64,000 bases of DNA from Physcomitrium patens (lineage: Eukaryota > Streptophyta > Bryopsida > Funariales > Funariaceae). The first letter of the stretch is position 1; each line of letters opens with the position of its first letter. Below the pieces are notes generated by a model. It was not told where the DNA came from. It searched no databases and was given only the letters and a program-made list of their open reading frames with translations. Location: NCBI RefSeq assembly GCF_000002425.4, contig NC_037254.1, forward strand, positions 17,484,905 through 17,548,904, given 5' to 3'. This document shows positions 47,390 through 60,865 of this stretch, piece after piece. Position numbers and translations under genes: made by a program.

Positions 47390-47905
47390 TGTAACAGGGA
47401 ATGGATAAGATAATTGTATTATTAATACGTAGAGATAGGTAATTGGAGCCGTTTTTGAGAAGTTTCTAAAAATTTTTAGAATTGGGGCCAAATTAGTGAT
47501 CTATGTGGGACCTACTATAGAACATCATAAAAAACTAAAGGCGGTTATTTAGGTGGATCCGATCTCTAGAACCTTCTAAAAAGGCAGTTATCTTAGTAGA
47601 TCCAACTATTATGGACATTCTAAAAAGTTCCAAGATAGTTGGACAAAATATAAATAGGATTGATTGAGGCTATATAGGACATTTGGTCAAATATGGCTTT
47701 GGTCTCTTTCTCTCAATAAAGTTTGATTTGTATTTTTTATTCTATTTTCTTCTATTTTCTTTTGCTTTGTTTTGTCTTTCATGTTCTATTCTATATAGGT
47801 CCGTTAAGTTTTGTTCTAGTTTATTTTATCCTAATTTTTGATGGAATTTATGTTATTGTAGACTAGAAGGATTTTATATCTTTAAGAGAATTTAGTTCTA
47901 TTTCA
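47390..47905 (+). mobile_element. 5' LTR of element D
   Basis: It starts TGTAACAGGGAATGG and ends CTATTTCA, matching the 3' LTR over its length. The primer-site-like TGATATCAAAGAG follows at 47907-47919. Confidence 0.88.
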
Positions 47906-48054
47906 TTGATATCAAAGAGAATATTTATCTATTCTTTGATAATATATTAATAGTCAATATTTAATTAGAGGTTAATTATTATAGCCATATTTATTACTAT
48001 TTTAGGCTATCATAAGCTATTCTTAAAAAATCAATTTGAAGGATAGAAGGTGTT

Positions 48055-49730
48055 ACAGTAGCAAAGTTTGGCAAAGAAATTGCAACATAGGAGATATGAC
48101 AAAGCCATCCTAGATGGAGGCTTAGGTGCAATACTTCCTAGACCAAATAGTTATTCTACAAAGACAAATAGCTACTCTATTAAGACAAGGGAGTTGACAT
48201 TTGCTAGACTAAAATTAAACAAGCCCAAAACATATTCTAGAACTTGAAGGCAAGAAGATGTAGGCCAATGACTCTTCAATATACAATAATATCTCCAACT
48301 ACCTGGAATAAGTATTAGTTAAGGAATTATGTATACAACTAGCTGTTAGAAAGATACGGCAGCCATTTTGTGGCAATATTAAGCTCAAAATTATGGAGCT
48401 GAAGTTAGATTTTATAACTAGAAGGAATTTGAAATCAAACTTAGGAATCAATTTTGACCCACCAATACCAAGAAGTTAGTATGTAATCAATTGGCTAACT
48501 CTATATAATTCAAGTTAGTACAAGATTATGTCTCCTCATTTAAGTTCTTATATCTCCAAATTGACAATGTTTCATAGATAGAGATGATGGATCAATTTGT
48601 ATAAGGATTAAAATGTGTCATTCAACAAGAGGTGGAATTAAAGAATCCACAAACATTTGAGAAGGCAATTAGGATTGTAAAGAGGATCAATACTATCGAT
48701 TTCAAAAACCATGGAGTATAACCTATAAGACAAAATCCTATGCTGCTATTCAATACTATGGCACAACAATCAACACCAATAGAGATTGATGCCTTATAAG
48801 GACCATTGACACTATATAGATAACAAATATTTACACAAAAAAAACTTTGTTATTATTATTAGGAGTTAGGCCATTAGATCAGACATTGTTCAAAGTATCA
48901 AAATTTAGGTACCAACAAATCAAGGTAGATTCATAATCTTGAAGTTCACCAAGATAATAAAGAAGTGGAATAAGAAAATATGGCTTCTTAGAAAAAGCAC
49001 CAAAGGCTAGTACTAGAAATGTTGTTGACTTTCAAAGATAAACAATATGACCTTGGACAACTATCAAAAAAGTCGACTAGTATATCAAGCGAGTCAACTA
49101 AGAAGGTGACCATATTAAGTGCTTATAGATTGTAGCTCTATAAAAAAATTACATCTCAACTAAAATTGTGGATCAACTTGGAATTAAAATTAAGGTGATC
49201 AAAGAAAGAAGTATATATCTAGTTGATGATTGATATAACATATTAAGTGAGATATGTGAAGAAGAAACCTTGAAGTTGAATGACACCTATACCTTGAGAG
49301 AGAAATTTAAGATAGTAAAGCTCAGATATGACATTATCTTTGATATACTATGGCTAGAGATAGAAAATAAGAAAATTGATTAAATAATAAGCATGATCTC
49401 TTTTAAAGACGATGGATGCAAGGTGATTCTTTGCACCTTTATATCAAGTGAGGTAACAAAACAATCTATAAGTAAAAGCCTACTTATAAGAATGTCTTTT
49501 TATGAAGAAGCAAATATAATATAAGCAATCAGTATATATAGTGGTTCCAAATCTTGCCTTAATGGTAGAAAAGATAACTAAAGGAGTAGAATAAGCAGAT
49601 CAAGTCATATATAAATATCAATTTTTTTAAAACTAAATTATCTAATAGTATGCTACCTGATTAAGGTATCTTCTTTTAAAAAGAATTATTGCTTGGAGCC
49701 AAATTAAGTAGTCGGCCAATTTATTACCTA
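48055..49730 (+). pseudogene. gag and protease region of element D (broken)
   Basis: The position between primer site and RT implies gag and protease. Phrases such as QQTPIEIDAL (about 48765) and a degraded knuckle-like segment near 48840-48900 fit, but stops are too dense for domain assignment. The call rests mainly on position. Confidence 0.5.
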
Positions 49731-52425
49731 ATACCAAATGAACTTGAAGAGCTACAAAAGATATTGGAAGAACTCTTGGAAAAGAGCCTTATTCAAAAAA
49801 GCACATTGCTATGGAAAGCACTTATATTCTTTGCATCCAAAAATGATAGTAGACTTTAACTTTGCATCAATTATTAAGGCTTCAATAAGCAAACTATCAA
49901 GAATGTATATCCACTTTCACACATGGATAATCTTCTTGACCAACTTCAAGGTGCAACCATCTTTAGCAAATTGGATCTTTGCAGTGGCTATTTACAAATA
50001 CCTATTGTAAAAGACGATGTAAAAAAGATGACATTTTGTACGTGCTATAGACATTTTCAATGGCTTGTTTTACCTTTTGGCCTTGCCAATGTTTCAACTT
50101 CCTTCATAGGTCATATGAATAGATTGTATCAAGACCTTTTGAATAAGTATGTAGTTGTCTTCATTGATGATATTTTAGTCTATGGTAAAATTCTTAAAGA
50201 GCATGAGCAACACCTATAGGTAGTGTTATGCCGACTATAAGATAATTGCTTCTATTGCAAGCAATCAAAGTCTAAACATTGGAAGTCAAAGGTCACCTTT
50301 TTGGAACATATAGTTTCCTCTAAGAACATGAATATTGAGTAGTATAAGGTGAAAGCAATAGAAAATTAGCGAACCACCAAGGATGCTTTTAAAGTCTGCT
50401 CATTTTTAGGCCTTGCAAAATATTATTGCCATTTTATTTGGCAATTTGCACACATTGCTACCTCATTAACAAGCCTATTATAGAAAGATGCCCCATTTGA
50501 ATGGAAACTAGAGCAACAAAGTGCCTTTAATAGGTTGAAGGAGACACTCATTACTGCTTTAATATTGTAACTATATAATCTCAATATTCCTTGTATATTT
50601 GACATTGATGCTTCTGACTTTGCTATTGGCGTAATCCTTCAAAAAAAATTTAATAAGAGCCTTCAATTCATAGCGTATGAATCACATAAGCACAGAAGGA
50701 CAAAGCGCAATTACTTTGCAAGTAATCAAGAGCAATGAGTGATTGTACATGCCACAAAATTATGGTGATACTATCTATTAGAGAAGCTTGTGATTGTTCA
50801 GACTCAATCCTTACTATATGATTTTTATTTTGAAAATATAAAATCATGATATCATTATTGGGAAGAAAAAATGTAGCTTTTCAATATTTCAGCTTAGATA
50901 CAAGCAAGAGCAACAACATACTGTATTGGATAGCTTATCATGGAGACTAGACTTGAAGGCCGAATTGGAAGATAAGGCAAAAGATGCTACTATCAGTAGT
51001 GTCATTTCAAACCTAACCAAAGAAACAAAATCGAAAGAAGCTATGTATTGGCATGCTTATTATAAGATGGTTAATAATCGGCTCAAGGTAGATAATGTAT
51101 AGTATCAAGATTATAGTCTTAGTGATGGCTTGATCTATTTCAAGAAGGAGATTTATATACTTGATGATGCTATACTTTGGATGCACATATTTTAAGAAAG
51201 ATATGCCATTTTAATGTTTAGGCATCTAATGCATGAAAAACTATAGAACAAATGTCAAAGACATGATTTTGGATAGATTTGAATTCTCTTGTTTAAACTT
51301 TTGTATGCTCTTCTGAGTCATGTCAACATAACAAAGTATGTAATATGATATCTTTTGGGCTATTGTAGCCAATTTCACTATCTACGACATATTGGGAGTA
51401 AGTCATCATGTCTTTTATTATATATTTGCCGTAGACACCTCATAATCATACCATTGTTGTTGTCTTTGTGGATCAACTCTTGAAGCAACTTCACTAGGCT
51501 ATAGTGCAACTTCATATTGATGCTCTAACACTTATATAAGTCTTCTTTGGCACTATCTTTTATCACCATGGATTACTTCATGTCATCGTTTTAGATTGAG
51601 ATCCACTCTTTATGGAGAATTTTTGGTAGGCCTTATTCAAGCTACTAGGCACACAACTTGCCATGTCTTGGCCTTATATCCTCAAATAGATGGATAAATG
51701 GAGTGTGCAAATTGGACCTTGAAGAACATGCTACGGATATTTGTGATAATTTATTATGATGATTGAGATGAAGTTTTGACATCTTTTGAGTTTGCTTATA
51801 ATGATAGTATTTGAATAAGTATTGATCATTGACTATTCTTCTTTAACACTAGTCAGCATCCAATTATGCTAGCAACTTTCCATTTATCTTATTGATACGA
51901 ATAACCTAACAACAAAAGAGTTTATACAACTACTTATACTTGTCTTATAAGAAGTACGATATTGCCTCCTTACTACACAGAATAAATAAAAGTAATATGC
52001 AAATAACCATTGGCAACATAAGACCTTTCAAGAGGGTGACTAGGTATTACTCTTTAATGCCAACTTTCTACTTGCTACATCAATCCAAGTCCATAAGCTA
52101 GTATTTTGGTAGCTTGGATCTTTTCGCATTTTTGGAGTAATTTTTGAAGTTGCATACTACCTCAAGTTTTTGTCACATATTTGAGTCCATTTAATCTTTT
52201 ATGTTTTTCAGCTCAAAGAATTTCATATTGAACAAAAGTGCTTCTCAAACCAACACCATTGATTGTGATTGATGACCAACAAGAATATGTAGGTAGCATT
52301 TTGGAGCATTGCTTCCTTTATCATGGTAATGGACATCTGCAACTTCAATACAAGATCCTTTGAAAAGACTATCCCATCCATGGTACAATGTGAAAACTTG
52401 TATAGAACCTCATCCACTATCAAGA
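49731..52425 (+). pseudogene. pol of element D: RT, RNase H, integrase, chromodomain (broken)
   Basis: The RT is clearest at 49923-50219, including SKLDLCSGYLQIPI, LPFGLANVSTSF and the catalytic box VFIDDILVY. RNase H follows (IDASDFAIGVILQ near 50605). Integrase remnants run from about 51170 to 51870, and a chromodomain-like segment lies near 52270-52400. Stop codons and frameshifts interrupt all domains. Confidence 0.8.
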
Positions 52426-52489
52426 AACAATTTAAAGATACCATTGAGCATAAAACAAGGATGTTATGCATTAATAGAGGAAGATTAAT

Positions 52490-52982
52490 TGTAACGGGGG
52501 CATGGATAAGATAATTGTATTATTGACATATAGAGATAGGTAATTGGGGCCATTTTTGAAAAGTTTTTAGAATTCGAGCCAAGTTGGTGGTCTATATAGA
52601 GCCGACCATAAAACATCCTAAAAGAAGTAAGGATAATTATCTAAATGGGGTCCATTTTTAGAATCTTCTAAAAATATAGTTATTTTAGTAGGATCTATCA
52701 TTAGAAATATTCTAGAAAGTTCCAAGATGGTTGAATAAATTATAAATAGGATTGATTGAGGCCATTTGGGATATTCGATTAGATATGACTTTGGTCCTTT
52801 TTTCTCAATAAAGTTTGGTTTGCATTTTCTATTTTGTTCTATTCTATTTCTTTTTGCTCTTTCATGTCTTTCATGTTCAATTTTGTTTAGTTCTAGTTTG
52901 TTTTGTCCTACTTTGTAATGGAATTTATGTTATTATAGATTAGAAGAGTATTAGATCTTTAAGAGAATTAAGTCCCATTTCA
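52490..52982 (+). mobile_element. 3' LTR of element D
   Basis: The 493-bp LTR begins TGTAACGGGGGCATGG and ends CCCATTTCA. A purine-rich AGAGGAAGATTAAT precedes it. It is about 23 bp shorter than the 5' LTR through small indels. Confidence 0.88.
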
Positions 52983-53205
52983 TGTGCACTTTGATCATCC
53001 ATTCTTGGTAGTAGTTTTTTTTGGAGATGCTGCCTTTTTAAAGAAATAAGACGCCTAATTTCAGCATCTTTTGTCCACTTATATTTCAATTCCTCTCTGC
53101 AGTACTAATTGCTCTTTCAACTTGGTACCTATTTGTCAAGTACACAAATAATATACCCACAAAGATAACATATTCAAGCCAGGTCTAAGAATAGAAATAT
53201 GCTTC

Positions 53206-53245
<40 letters not shown>

Positions 53246-53707
53246 TAACTCTTATACAAAAGCTTAGCTTTAAAATCCATTAAAAGAATTAGTATTGATT
53301 CATTTGTTGTTCACATCATTAGGATTCATTTTCAAGTTAAGAGATTCATTTATTTTTTTATCTTCTACTTCTCCACCAAAATTGGTGCAACCAATACTAT
53401 CATCAAAAGAAGAAAATATTCATCTACCTTTGTTGTCCTCTCTTCTTACAAAATCCATTCTATCAATCAACTCAAAAACCTCGTCTCACTTCCTAATTTT
53501 TCAAGTTCCCATGCAACAATCCACCACTTCAATAATCTCTTCAATAATTCAAAACACAATAATATAAGACTTTTTATTAGTAGTAATAGCAATAATTTAT
53601 TTGATTTTAGCTAATAAAAAGACTTCTCATACCTACAATGTTTTATTATATAGATATGTTTTTTATTCCTCTTGTATAATCTAACATGAAAACAGAAGAA
53701 TAGAATA

Positions 53708-53738
<31 letters not shown>

Positions 53739-53739
53739 A
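52983..53739. other. AT-rich intergenic DNA
   Basis: It holds an A-rich homopolymer (about 53212-53240) and ends in a (TA)n tract (53711-53739). The 90-codon frame at 53295-53567 is low-complexity and unrecognised. Confidence 0.5.
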
Positions 53740-54451
53740 ACTCATTAAAGCCTCATCTTTTTTCCACTAAATGATTCAAATTGTACTAGTTCCATATATC
53801 TAACCTTGTTTTCATCTCATGTCTTCTATTTTCTATCCCAATATCTCATTCTCAGCCACAATCCTTGCCTCAACTCTACCATCCCATCTCCCATCCCATG
53901 TCTCCACCCTCCTTGACCTCAACTCTACCTCCATTTCCAATTTATTATAAATTTTGTGATAAAATATTCTTTGTAATATAATAAAACTAGACTTTTGGAT
54001 AAATTAGCTAAAAGTGAAATTCACATCTCAAATTAACAAAGTATAGTAGTTTTTTGGTTTTTTTTTTTTTTTTTTTTTTTTTTGCTAAAATATAAATGAT
54101 ATCTTATTAATATTTTGTAGTAAAATGTACATATATACATATAAATAATATTTATATGTATTATGTTTTGTTTTAATAATTAATTTTATACACATAGTTA
54201 AATATTAGTTTTTAATTACACATATTTATAATAAATTGGAAACAGAGGTATTGGGTTGGGAAAGATGGGAATAGGAAGTGGCGACTTGGATGGGGTTAGG
54301 ATAGGGGGGGTTGGAATGGGATAGTGGGGTTGGGACAAAAACTATGGTTGAGAACAAGGTACAAGAATGGGGAAGGAGAGATGTAGAATGAGAACGAGAT
54401 CAGGGACGTAGGACCAATACAATTTGAATGAAGTGTGGCTATAACAAGTCC
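53740..54451. mobile_element. MITE-like fold-back element 2, bounded by (TA)n
   Basis: Two arms of roughly 215 bp (53740-53950 and 54226-54451) are imperfect reverse complements. The outer ends pair CTCATTAAAGCCTCATC with GAAGTGTGGCTATAACAAGTCC; the inner ends pair CCAATTTATTATAA with TTATAATAAATTGG. The left arm is C-rich and the right arm G-rich on the plus strand. The 275-bp loop is AT-rich with a T24 run near 54060. TA tracts flank both ends. No transposase frame exists. Confidence 0.72.

Positions 54452-54485
<34 letters not shown>
54452..54485. repeat. (TA)n microsatellite right of the fold-back element
   Basis: TATACATATATATA... tract directly following the right terminal repeat. Together with 53711-53739 it encloses the element. 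Confidence 0.85.
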
Positions 54486-54489
<4 letters not shown>

Positions 54490-54832
54490 TTGTTAAAACA
54501 AAATAAAAACATTTGTTGAAATGAAATTAATTAGGATGAAAATTTTTATCAAAATCTATTGCTAAGATACTATAACCAGAAATGAAATAAAAATTGAATA
54601 GTCAACTGCATTTTTTTAGTTCTCAAGATTTTTGTAACTAAATTATTAAGTAATACTGCTAGCTTCTGATAATTCGTCTAGTTTTTTCAATGGCAATGGA
54701 AGTGACTTCATTAATGAAAAGCATACTGAACTTCATGATTAAATTTTTTGATGCATGTAAAATTAAAATTTAGAAATAATTAGGAAAAAAATAATGAGAA
54801 AATGCAAAACGTTAACAAAACAAGACAAAAAG

Positions 54833-54868
<36 letters not shown>

Positions 54869-56168
54869 AACAGTATCCATGTTTTGTGCATGAGCCAGCA
54901 AGACATTCTCTTTGAGGAAAGATCAGAACATTTTAAACTTGGATGAGGTTACATGGTGGAGGTGCATCTGCATTCTGAAACACACAGATTTATTCCAGCG
55001 AATCATAGAGCACGTGAACTGGACGCAATAGTAAATCCAGAAAAATGGGCATACAACAGGTAGTACAAAGTAAGTATGTAAAAATAGAAACTTAAAAAAC
55101 TGAAAGATTCACAGAACTTATTGAAGCTTTGAGATCAGCTGAACGAATAGGAAAACTACATCGGAAAAACTTCAAGATTGTCTGCAACCCTCAACGTCCA
55201 AAACTTTTGAATGTACAAGAATACATATATTATTCACGCTGTTCTAGGCCCTGCACAGAAGACAGTAGACCTTAGATGTAATAATTTGGAGAAAAACATC
55301 CTAATCGTGGTGGTCTGTGTTACGAGCCAACAGACAAGGAAGTGAAGTTTCAGTACCTGAACTCTCGTAATGAAGGACAACCAATGTACTCAGGATTACT
55401 TAAGTCAACCAGTTCCTTCAGCTAAAAAACGCAGAACGGCAGTGAAGGTCTTTACAGGCTATAGAGTATGGCATAAACCAGAGCCTCAATATACTCGGGA
55501 AAAAGTAAAAGACGCCCATAAAGGGTCTTGGGATTCTAGCAGGGAACCCAGAAAAGAATAGCTTCCGCAAGAGCCAAACTGAACTCCGTGCTCTTACACA
55601 AAATCAGAGCTCAGGATTCATTTAAAGCTCTTTTCAAAATCTTGTTAGTGAAGTTTATTGTAAGCACGCATGCAGCATTCTGCATGCACACTGGTAGTTG
55701 TTACTTGTCGGTCTTTAGTCGTCACAACTCTTGGCGACTAAGACTGGATTCTCCAGGCTCGCAGCAACGAGATAACACGGAGGGATCAACTCTATTCACC
55801 ATATAATGTGATCCTTTGTATCTGCTCAAAAGATATAGCAACAGCAAGCTCCTTTCAGATGTATTAGTCTTTCACCATGACGCCTTAAAGCCTGCAGTTC
55901 CAACCCAACGCAAAATGGGACTCCATTCAGCCGCTCGGGGCTTCTATTGCTGCTGTGGCCTTAGCAGTTTCTCGTCCATTGAAGAAATGACCAGCTGCTG
56001 CTGTATTCCCACTGTTACAAAGACATTCCGATACAAATTCGGAGCTTGCAGTACACTGCTGGTCAATTCTTTTGACCAGCCAGCATCCGAAAATGCTCAG
56101 CCATTGTAAGGCATCAGGAATGAATTAACTTCAGTCTCTTTTCATCTCGCATTGTCGGACGAACTGAC
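54486..56168. other. Downstream region of the ARF gene
   Basis: It includes an A-rich homopolymer at 54830-54865. From about 54890 to 56168 the sequence is less AT-rich and probably includes the ARF 3' UTR on the minus strand; AATAAA-complement hexamers (TTTATT) occur near 55652 and 54987. Short frames here show no domains. Confidence 0.5.
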
Positions 56169-59100
56169 TCAGTGGTCCACGACCCCCACACCAGCTTGGG
56201 AACTCGGAGTATCTTCCGAATTGCTGTTTGATGGCCTTAGATGCTGTCCTGACACAGCAGCTAACACGTGCTGATTCATCTGAGCCACTTCCGCAGGTGA
56301 CAGAATTTTGATAGAGCGGACACAACTCACAAACTCCCTGCATGTGTCAAAATTTTGCAAGTAAGCATACAAAGATGATATTCCAGTGACAACCAAACTT
56401 CACAATAAAGTTTCATAATAAAGAATAGCCAATGCCTTCGAGATGAAAAGACGCGACACAACTCTGACCGACAATAGAAATAAGTGAGAAATTTGTATCA
56501 GGCTCACAATAATTGGAATTCGAGTGGGTTAAGAAACAGATCAAATCAATCAACAAATGCTTAAGAGCTAGCGCAAATCATAACATCAGAGAAAATACAA
56601 GACAAACACTTACTCCCAAGGCTCGTCACCAAGGAGAAGAGTGTCATTCTCATTATCAACAAACACAATTTTCCAACTCGACTGTTGAGAATCCTCCATA
56701 AGACACTCCAAGTGAAACATGTGAGCAAGCTCCTTTCGAAGCTCAACATAATTTGAGAATTTATTTATGTCCAATGATCTCCCCACTGATCCAAGTTTAT
56801 GAACCTGTTCACCATCATTCCATTTCAGTCGAATAAATTAAATTTTGTCCAAAGCTTAACGATGCTCCAAATTAACATCAGAGCTGAAGTAAACATCAAT
56901 CGAATTAGGCCCTGTTTTGAATCTAAGTTGATTAAAGCATACTTTGGAGAGAATGCCAGAAACTTATAAGGACGCCATATGCAACTAAATAACGAAGAAC
57001 AGAGAATTGAATGTAAGAACCAGACCAAACCATTCAAGCAAACAAAGGAAAACCCAAGTTGTACACTAACCTTGGTGAATGACCGCACAGGTGGTGCAGT
57101 CGCCACAGCTGGCCAACCCACATTCCGTTGCAACATAATATTCTCATCTAAGGCTTCATTTGGCAAGATTCCAGCATCACCTGATGTAGCCGAGGGACAT
57201 AATGACACAGCGACCATGTTATTTCCAACGGCATCTTTATCTTTTCCAAAACTGGGAGAAGAAAGACCATTAAATGTATCAAGGGCTGGATCAATAGAAA
57301 CGCCAAAAAGAAGGTGACTTCGGTCAGCCTGCAGCTGATCTGAATCTGTTCCATTGTTGCGAAAATCATATGTCGCTAGATGTACAAGACTAGATGTCAC
57401 TAGATGCTGCGCACCTGCTTCTCCATGTTGGATAGGACCATATAAACCAGGAACCCCACCACCAATGGACGCCTCCGCTCGGTGAAACCTTGGAGATGCC
57501 GACTGAGGCTCCGCTTGACTTTGATTTTGCAAGGTTGGTAACCATGAGGAAGAAACCTGACATGCAGTGAAAGGGTCTTACAATATTCAGTAGGAACATA
57601 AAGAATAACAACCTGCCACCACGTCTCATGCACAGATGACAAATAGCGTAACATCCAGGTGAATAGTGAAGCCAACTCTCACAAAATTTTGCGAACATAG
57701 TAATTCCTTAGTGCTGAAATTACAACTGGTGTGAACTCAAATAAGGAGAGGCCAAATTACCTGGTGGTTCCCTGTGACTGAACCATAAAGCGGAAGACCA
57801 TTTTGATTGGTACGCATCAAGCTGGGAAACTGATTTCCATCAGCAGAGCTCACTGGAACATTGCCTGGGATTCTACTCATCATTGCTTGAGTTGAGAAGG
57901 GCCTTGGAGATGGCGATGAAACATATATCTCCGAATCTGAGTAGCTGGAAATCGGCCTGACGGAGCTTCCCAAATCAATGGATGCTTGAGAAGTCGACAA
58001 TTGCAGCAGTGGGCCTGGTACATCGTTTATTTGTGCTATCGACTGCGGGTTCCGATGACTGTGTTGTTGAGTTTGTAACTGCTGCTGGCGATACAGATTT
58101 TGCGGATTGGACATAGATTCCGTTACCACTTGCTTAGAAGGTTCTCGAAATTCCTGCGAGGCGGCTACAGCAAGTGTACGGTTATACTCATTTAGAGATG
58201 AGGTAACACCATGTCCGGGTCTCTGTGGTAATATTCCCATCCAGGGAGAGTCCGTTCCGAAACCAAGAGAGGGCCACATCGGCGACTTCTTCATCAATGT
58301 CTCGAGATCTTCATCCTCACCTGCTGTAAGGATCCCATACATCTCATTAAGAACATTCTACTCTAGGAATGTATATTGAAATTCACACTACACTCAAAAT
58401 AAAATAAAATAAAATAAAGCAATTGTTTTCGGACGGAACTTCGAAGAAAAAACCACTTTGGCTTTTGAGGACTACACATTGTTATTACCACCAACATAGT
58501 TCAAAAAAAATTGAGTGCGTGAGGAAAAATCACCTTCAAGCAGTCGTTCGACTACCATGTGAAGCATATATCATTGAAGCGACTCACAGGAAATCTGATG
58601 CAGCTATGCAGAAAGCAACTAAATGTATACTATACGGGGCCTTCTACGAGAGATTAATGCTTTACCATGAATCCCACGTGCACGCTTGGATCTCAATACG
58701 ATTGGAGGTGGGCAAATTAGGAAAGGTGTGGTAAGAGGTTCGATTTCCCAAAGTGAGACTCTTCGCTGCCTCTCACCAGCTGTGGATTCATCCCAACCAA
58801 CCTGCGTAAACAATGCAAAGAAATGTTCAGTTATGGTACTGGTTCTTTCTAAAATTGAACAGCAGAAAGTAATATTCATTATTACTGCTTTTATAAAAGC
58901 ACCAAAATTCAGAGATGGAGACGCAACGTCGAACCTCACCTTCAGCGATCGCCAATGTGAGTTTGGCCATCTAACAGGATCAAGATCTCCAATCCCAGTG
59001 ACTGTTCCCATGTACCTGCACCATTCAAACAAAAGAATGTATGAGTGAACACTTCTACAAGGTCTTAAGGTTACTAGTGATGAAAAAAAGAAGTCATAAA

Positions 59101-60832
59101 CAATATGTATTTCATACCGTCGCACAGTAGACTCTTCAGTTTCAAACATCATGCGAAATCGCATCCCCACTGTAATTTGTGTGGAATACACAGCCTTCTG
59201 GTACTTGGCTGAAGGAATAACAAACTCGGAGGGACTTTGCCTGCGATTTCAAAAAAACCAATAAACATTCGAAGTGAAACGTGCTGAAATTGGTTCAATT
59301 TTAAATTTTCGAAAATGCTTTGGCAGTATAATTTCGAAAGTAAGACCACGCAACACGCAACGGGTTTATAATGCGTATTTGCGGACGTTAATACACTACC
59401 GTATTGCTCTCGGAATCAATTAGACTGGAGTTCATCCCAACACGTCGCTTTGCGAAGGTAAAGGATAATGAATGACGCATCTTCCTCGTAGTGATCATCA
59501 ATATCACCAGTGCTTACTGTAGCAAGTCTAAAATCGAAGTTATTCCCCACCTTGGATTGTAGAAAATCGTAAAACGACTACTTGTTTGAGCAGCATGACT
59601 TGCAGCAGCGAGTATCCCAATGTGCATACTATCACTAGAAAGCACTGATGATGGCATAATTGTCTGTAGCCTATTAGCACGCCTTATGCCCAACAAAAGT
59701 TGACCCTTGTCGTCCCTGCATGGAGAATCCAAATCCGGTTAAAGAAAACTAAGACAGTTGTTTCAATGAATACTGTTCACACTAATCAACATGGTATCTG
59801 ACGATCAGTATACCCACAATCACAGAAAAACACATTGAAAGACTAAAAAAATCATGAAAGTTCAGGTTCAGGTTCAGATTCAGATAAACAAGTACCTGAT
59901 GAACAAAACAGCATCACCTGCTTGTAATCTCTTTGCACTAATAAAAATGCTCCACCCAGTAGTAAGAAGATGCCTCCGAGGCTGCCCTGCTCAAGGCAAC
60001 AATGTAGCTTCAATATGTGCGGACTTTTTGCAACTTATTTCACCATGCCACAACATGAAGATCATTTGGAGTAGCACAGTTAATGATTCATCTTCACCTC
60101 TATAAATGTGCCGGAAATGCCAATCCTGGTCATGAAGGTCCCGAGCTACAAGCTCCTGTGCAGGAGGCTGCTGTGTATAGTCCTGCAAGCACCGATTACT
60201 TGGATGTTATTATCGACAGCTCTCATCCGAGTGACATGAGTTTCTAAGTTCCTCAACACATAAAGTTGGTGAAAATGGATGTAAAAATGCAGGAAATAGA
60301 ATGTTACCAGAGTGGGAAAAACTTTCTCAGCAGCACGCCGAGGTATTGAAAAGCCACCATGGGTACTAGTATCGCTGGCAGTTAGCGTCTTGCAAAAGTA
60401 CTCAGTCGGTTGCTTATTTTGCACAACTACATCTGGTAGCAGCATCGTTTCTTTTTCCTGCGATTGGAACAACAAGCATGTCAATCACCCCCTAACAACT
60501 CTAATGTCATATAGAACAAATGAGTAAATAAAGAAGAAGGAACGAAACAAAGACCACATCGAATATTTTTACACCACAAAAAAGGATGTTACAACACCCT
60601 AAAAACATAAGAATTACGACTCACGGGATCTTGCGTTGGAATAAGAACCATCTGTGCATAAACATCGTCCGTTTCAAGATCCGCCTGCAAGTAGTACAAA
60701 GGTAACTTCAGCCAGTCCTCTTCATTCACTTTTTAATAGAGGGAGTAGACTCCTATTCGTGGCTAAATCCTTAATGACGAAGAAATTGAGGCTTTGGACA
60801 TGCTTAATCTAGTATTTAGAGGTTCCATGCTA

Positions 60833-60865
<33 letters not shown>

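Larger units (their letters stand above)
47390..52982 (+). mobile_element. Retrotransposon D: separate decayed chromovirus
   Basis: A 5,593-bp Ty3/gypsy element of a family different from A, B and C, with LTRs 47390-47905 and 52490-52982. Internal order is gag-like, protease, reverse transcriptase, RNase H, integrase and a decayed chromodomain. Only short frames remain open. The flanking pentamers are TATAT at left and TGTGC at right; they differ only by transitions, so they may be one decayed target-site duplication. Confidence 0.88.

Noticed and set aside
57300-57345. Possible miR167 target site in the ARF middle region
   Set aside because: The gene strand reads AGATCAGCTGCAGGCTGACC, which resembles the ARF6/8 miR167 site only if two gaps are allowed; ungapped pairing is poor.
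56825-57532. 235-codon minus-strand ORF taken as a separate gene
   Set aside because: Its N-terminal part is ARF exon 57556-57071; the remainder after the GTTAGT donor is intron.
58686-59191. ORFs of 120 and 190 codons spanning ARF introns on both strands
   Set aside because: The minus-strand frame simply reads through two ARF exons and the intron between them; splice sites and family alignment place the true exons at 59015-58940 and 58801-58666.
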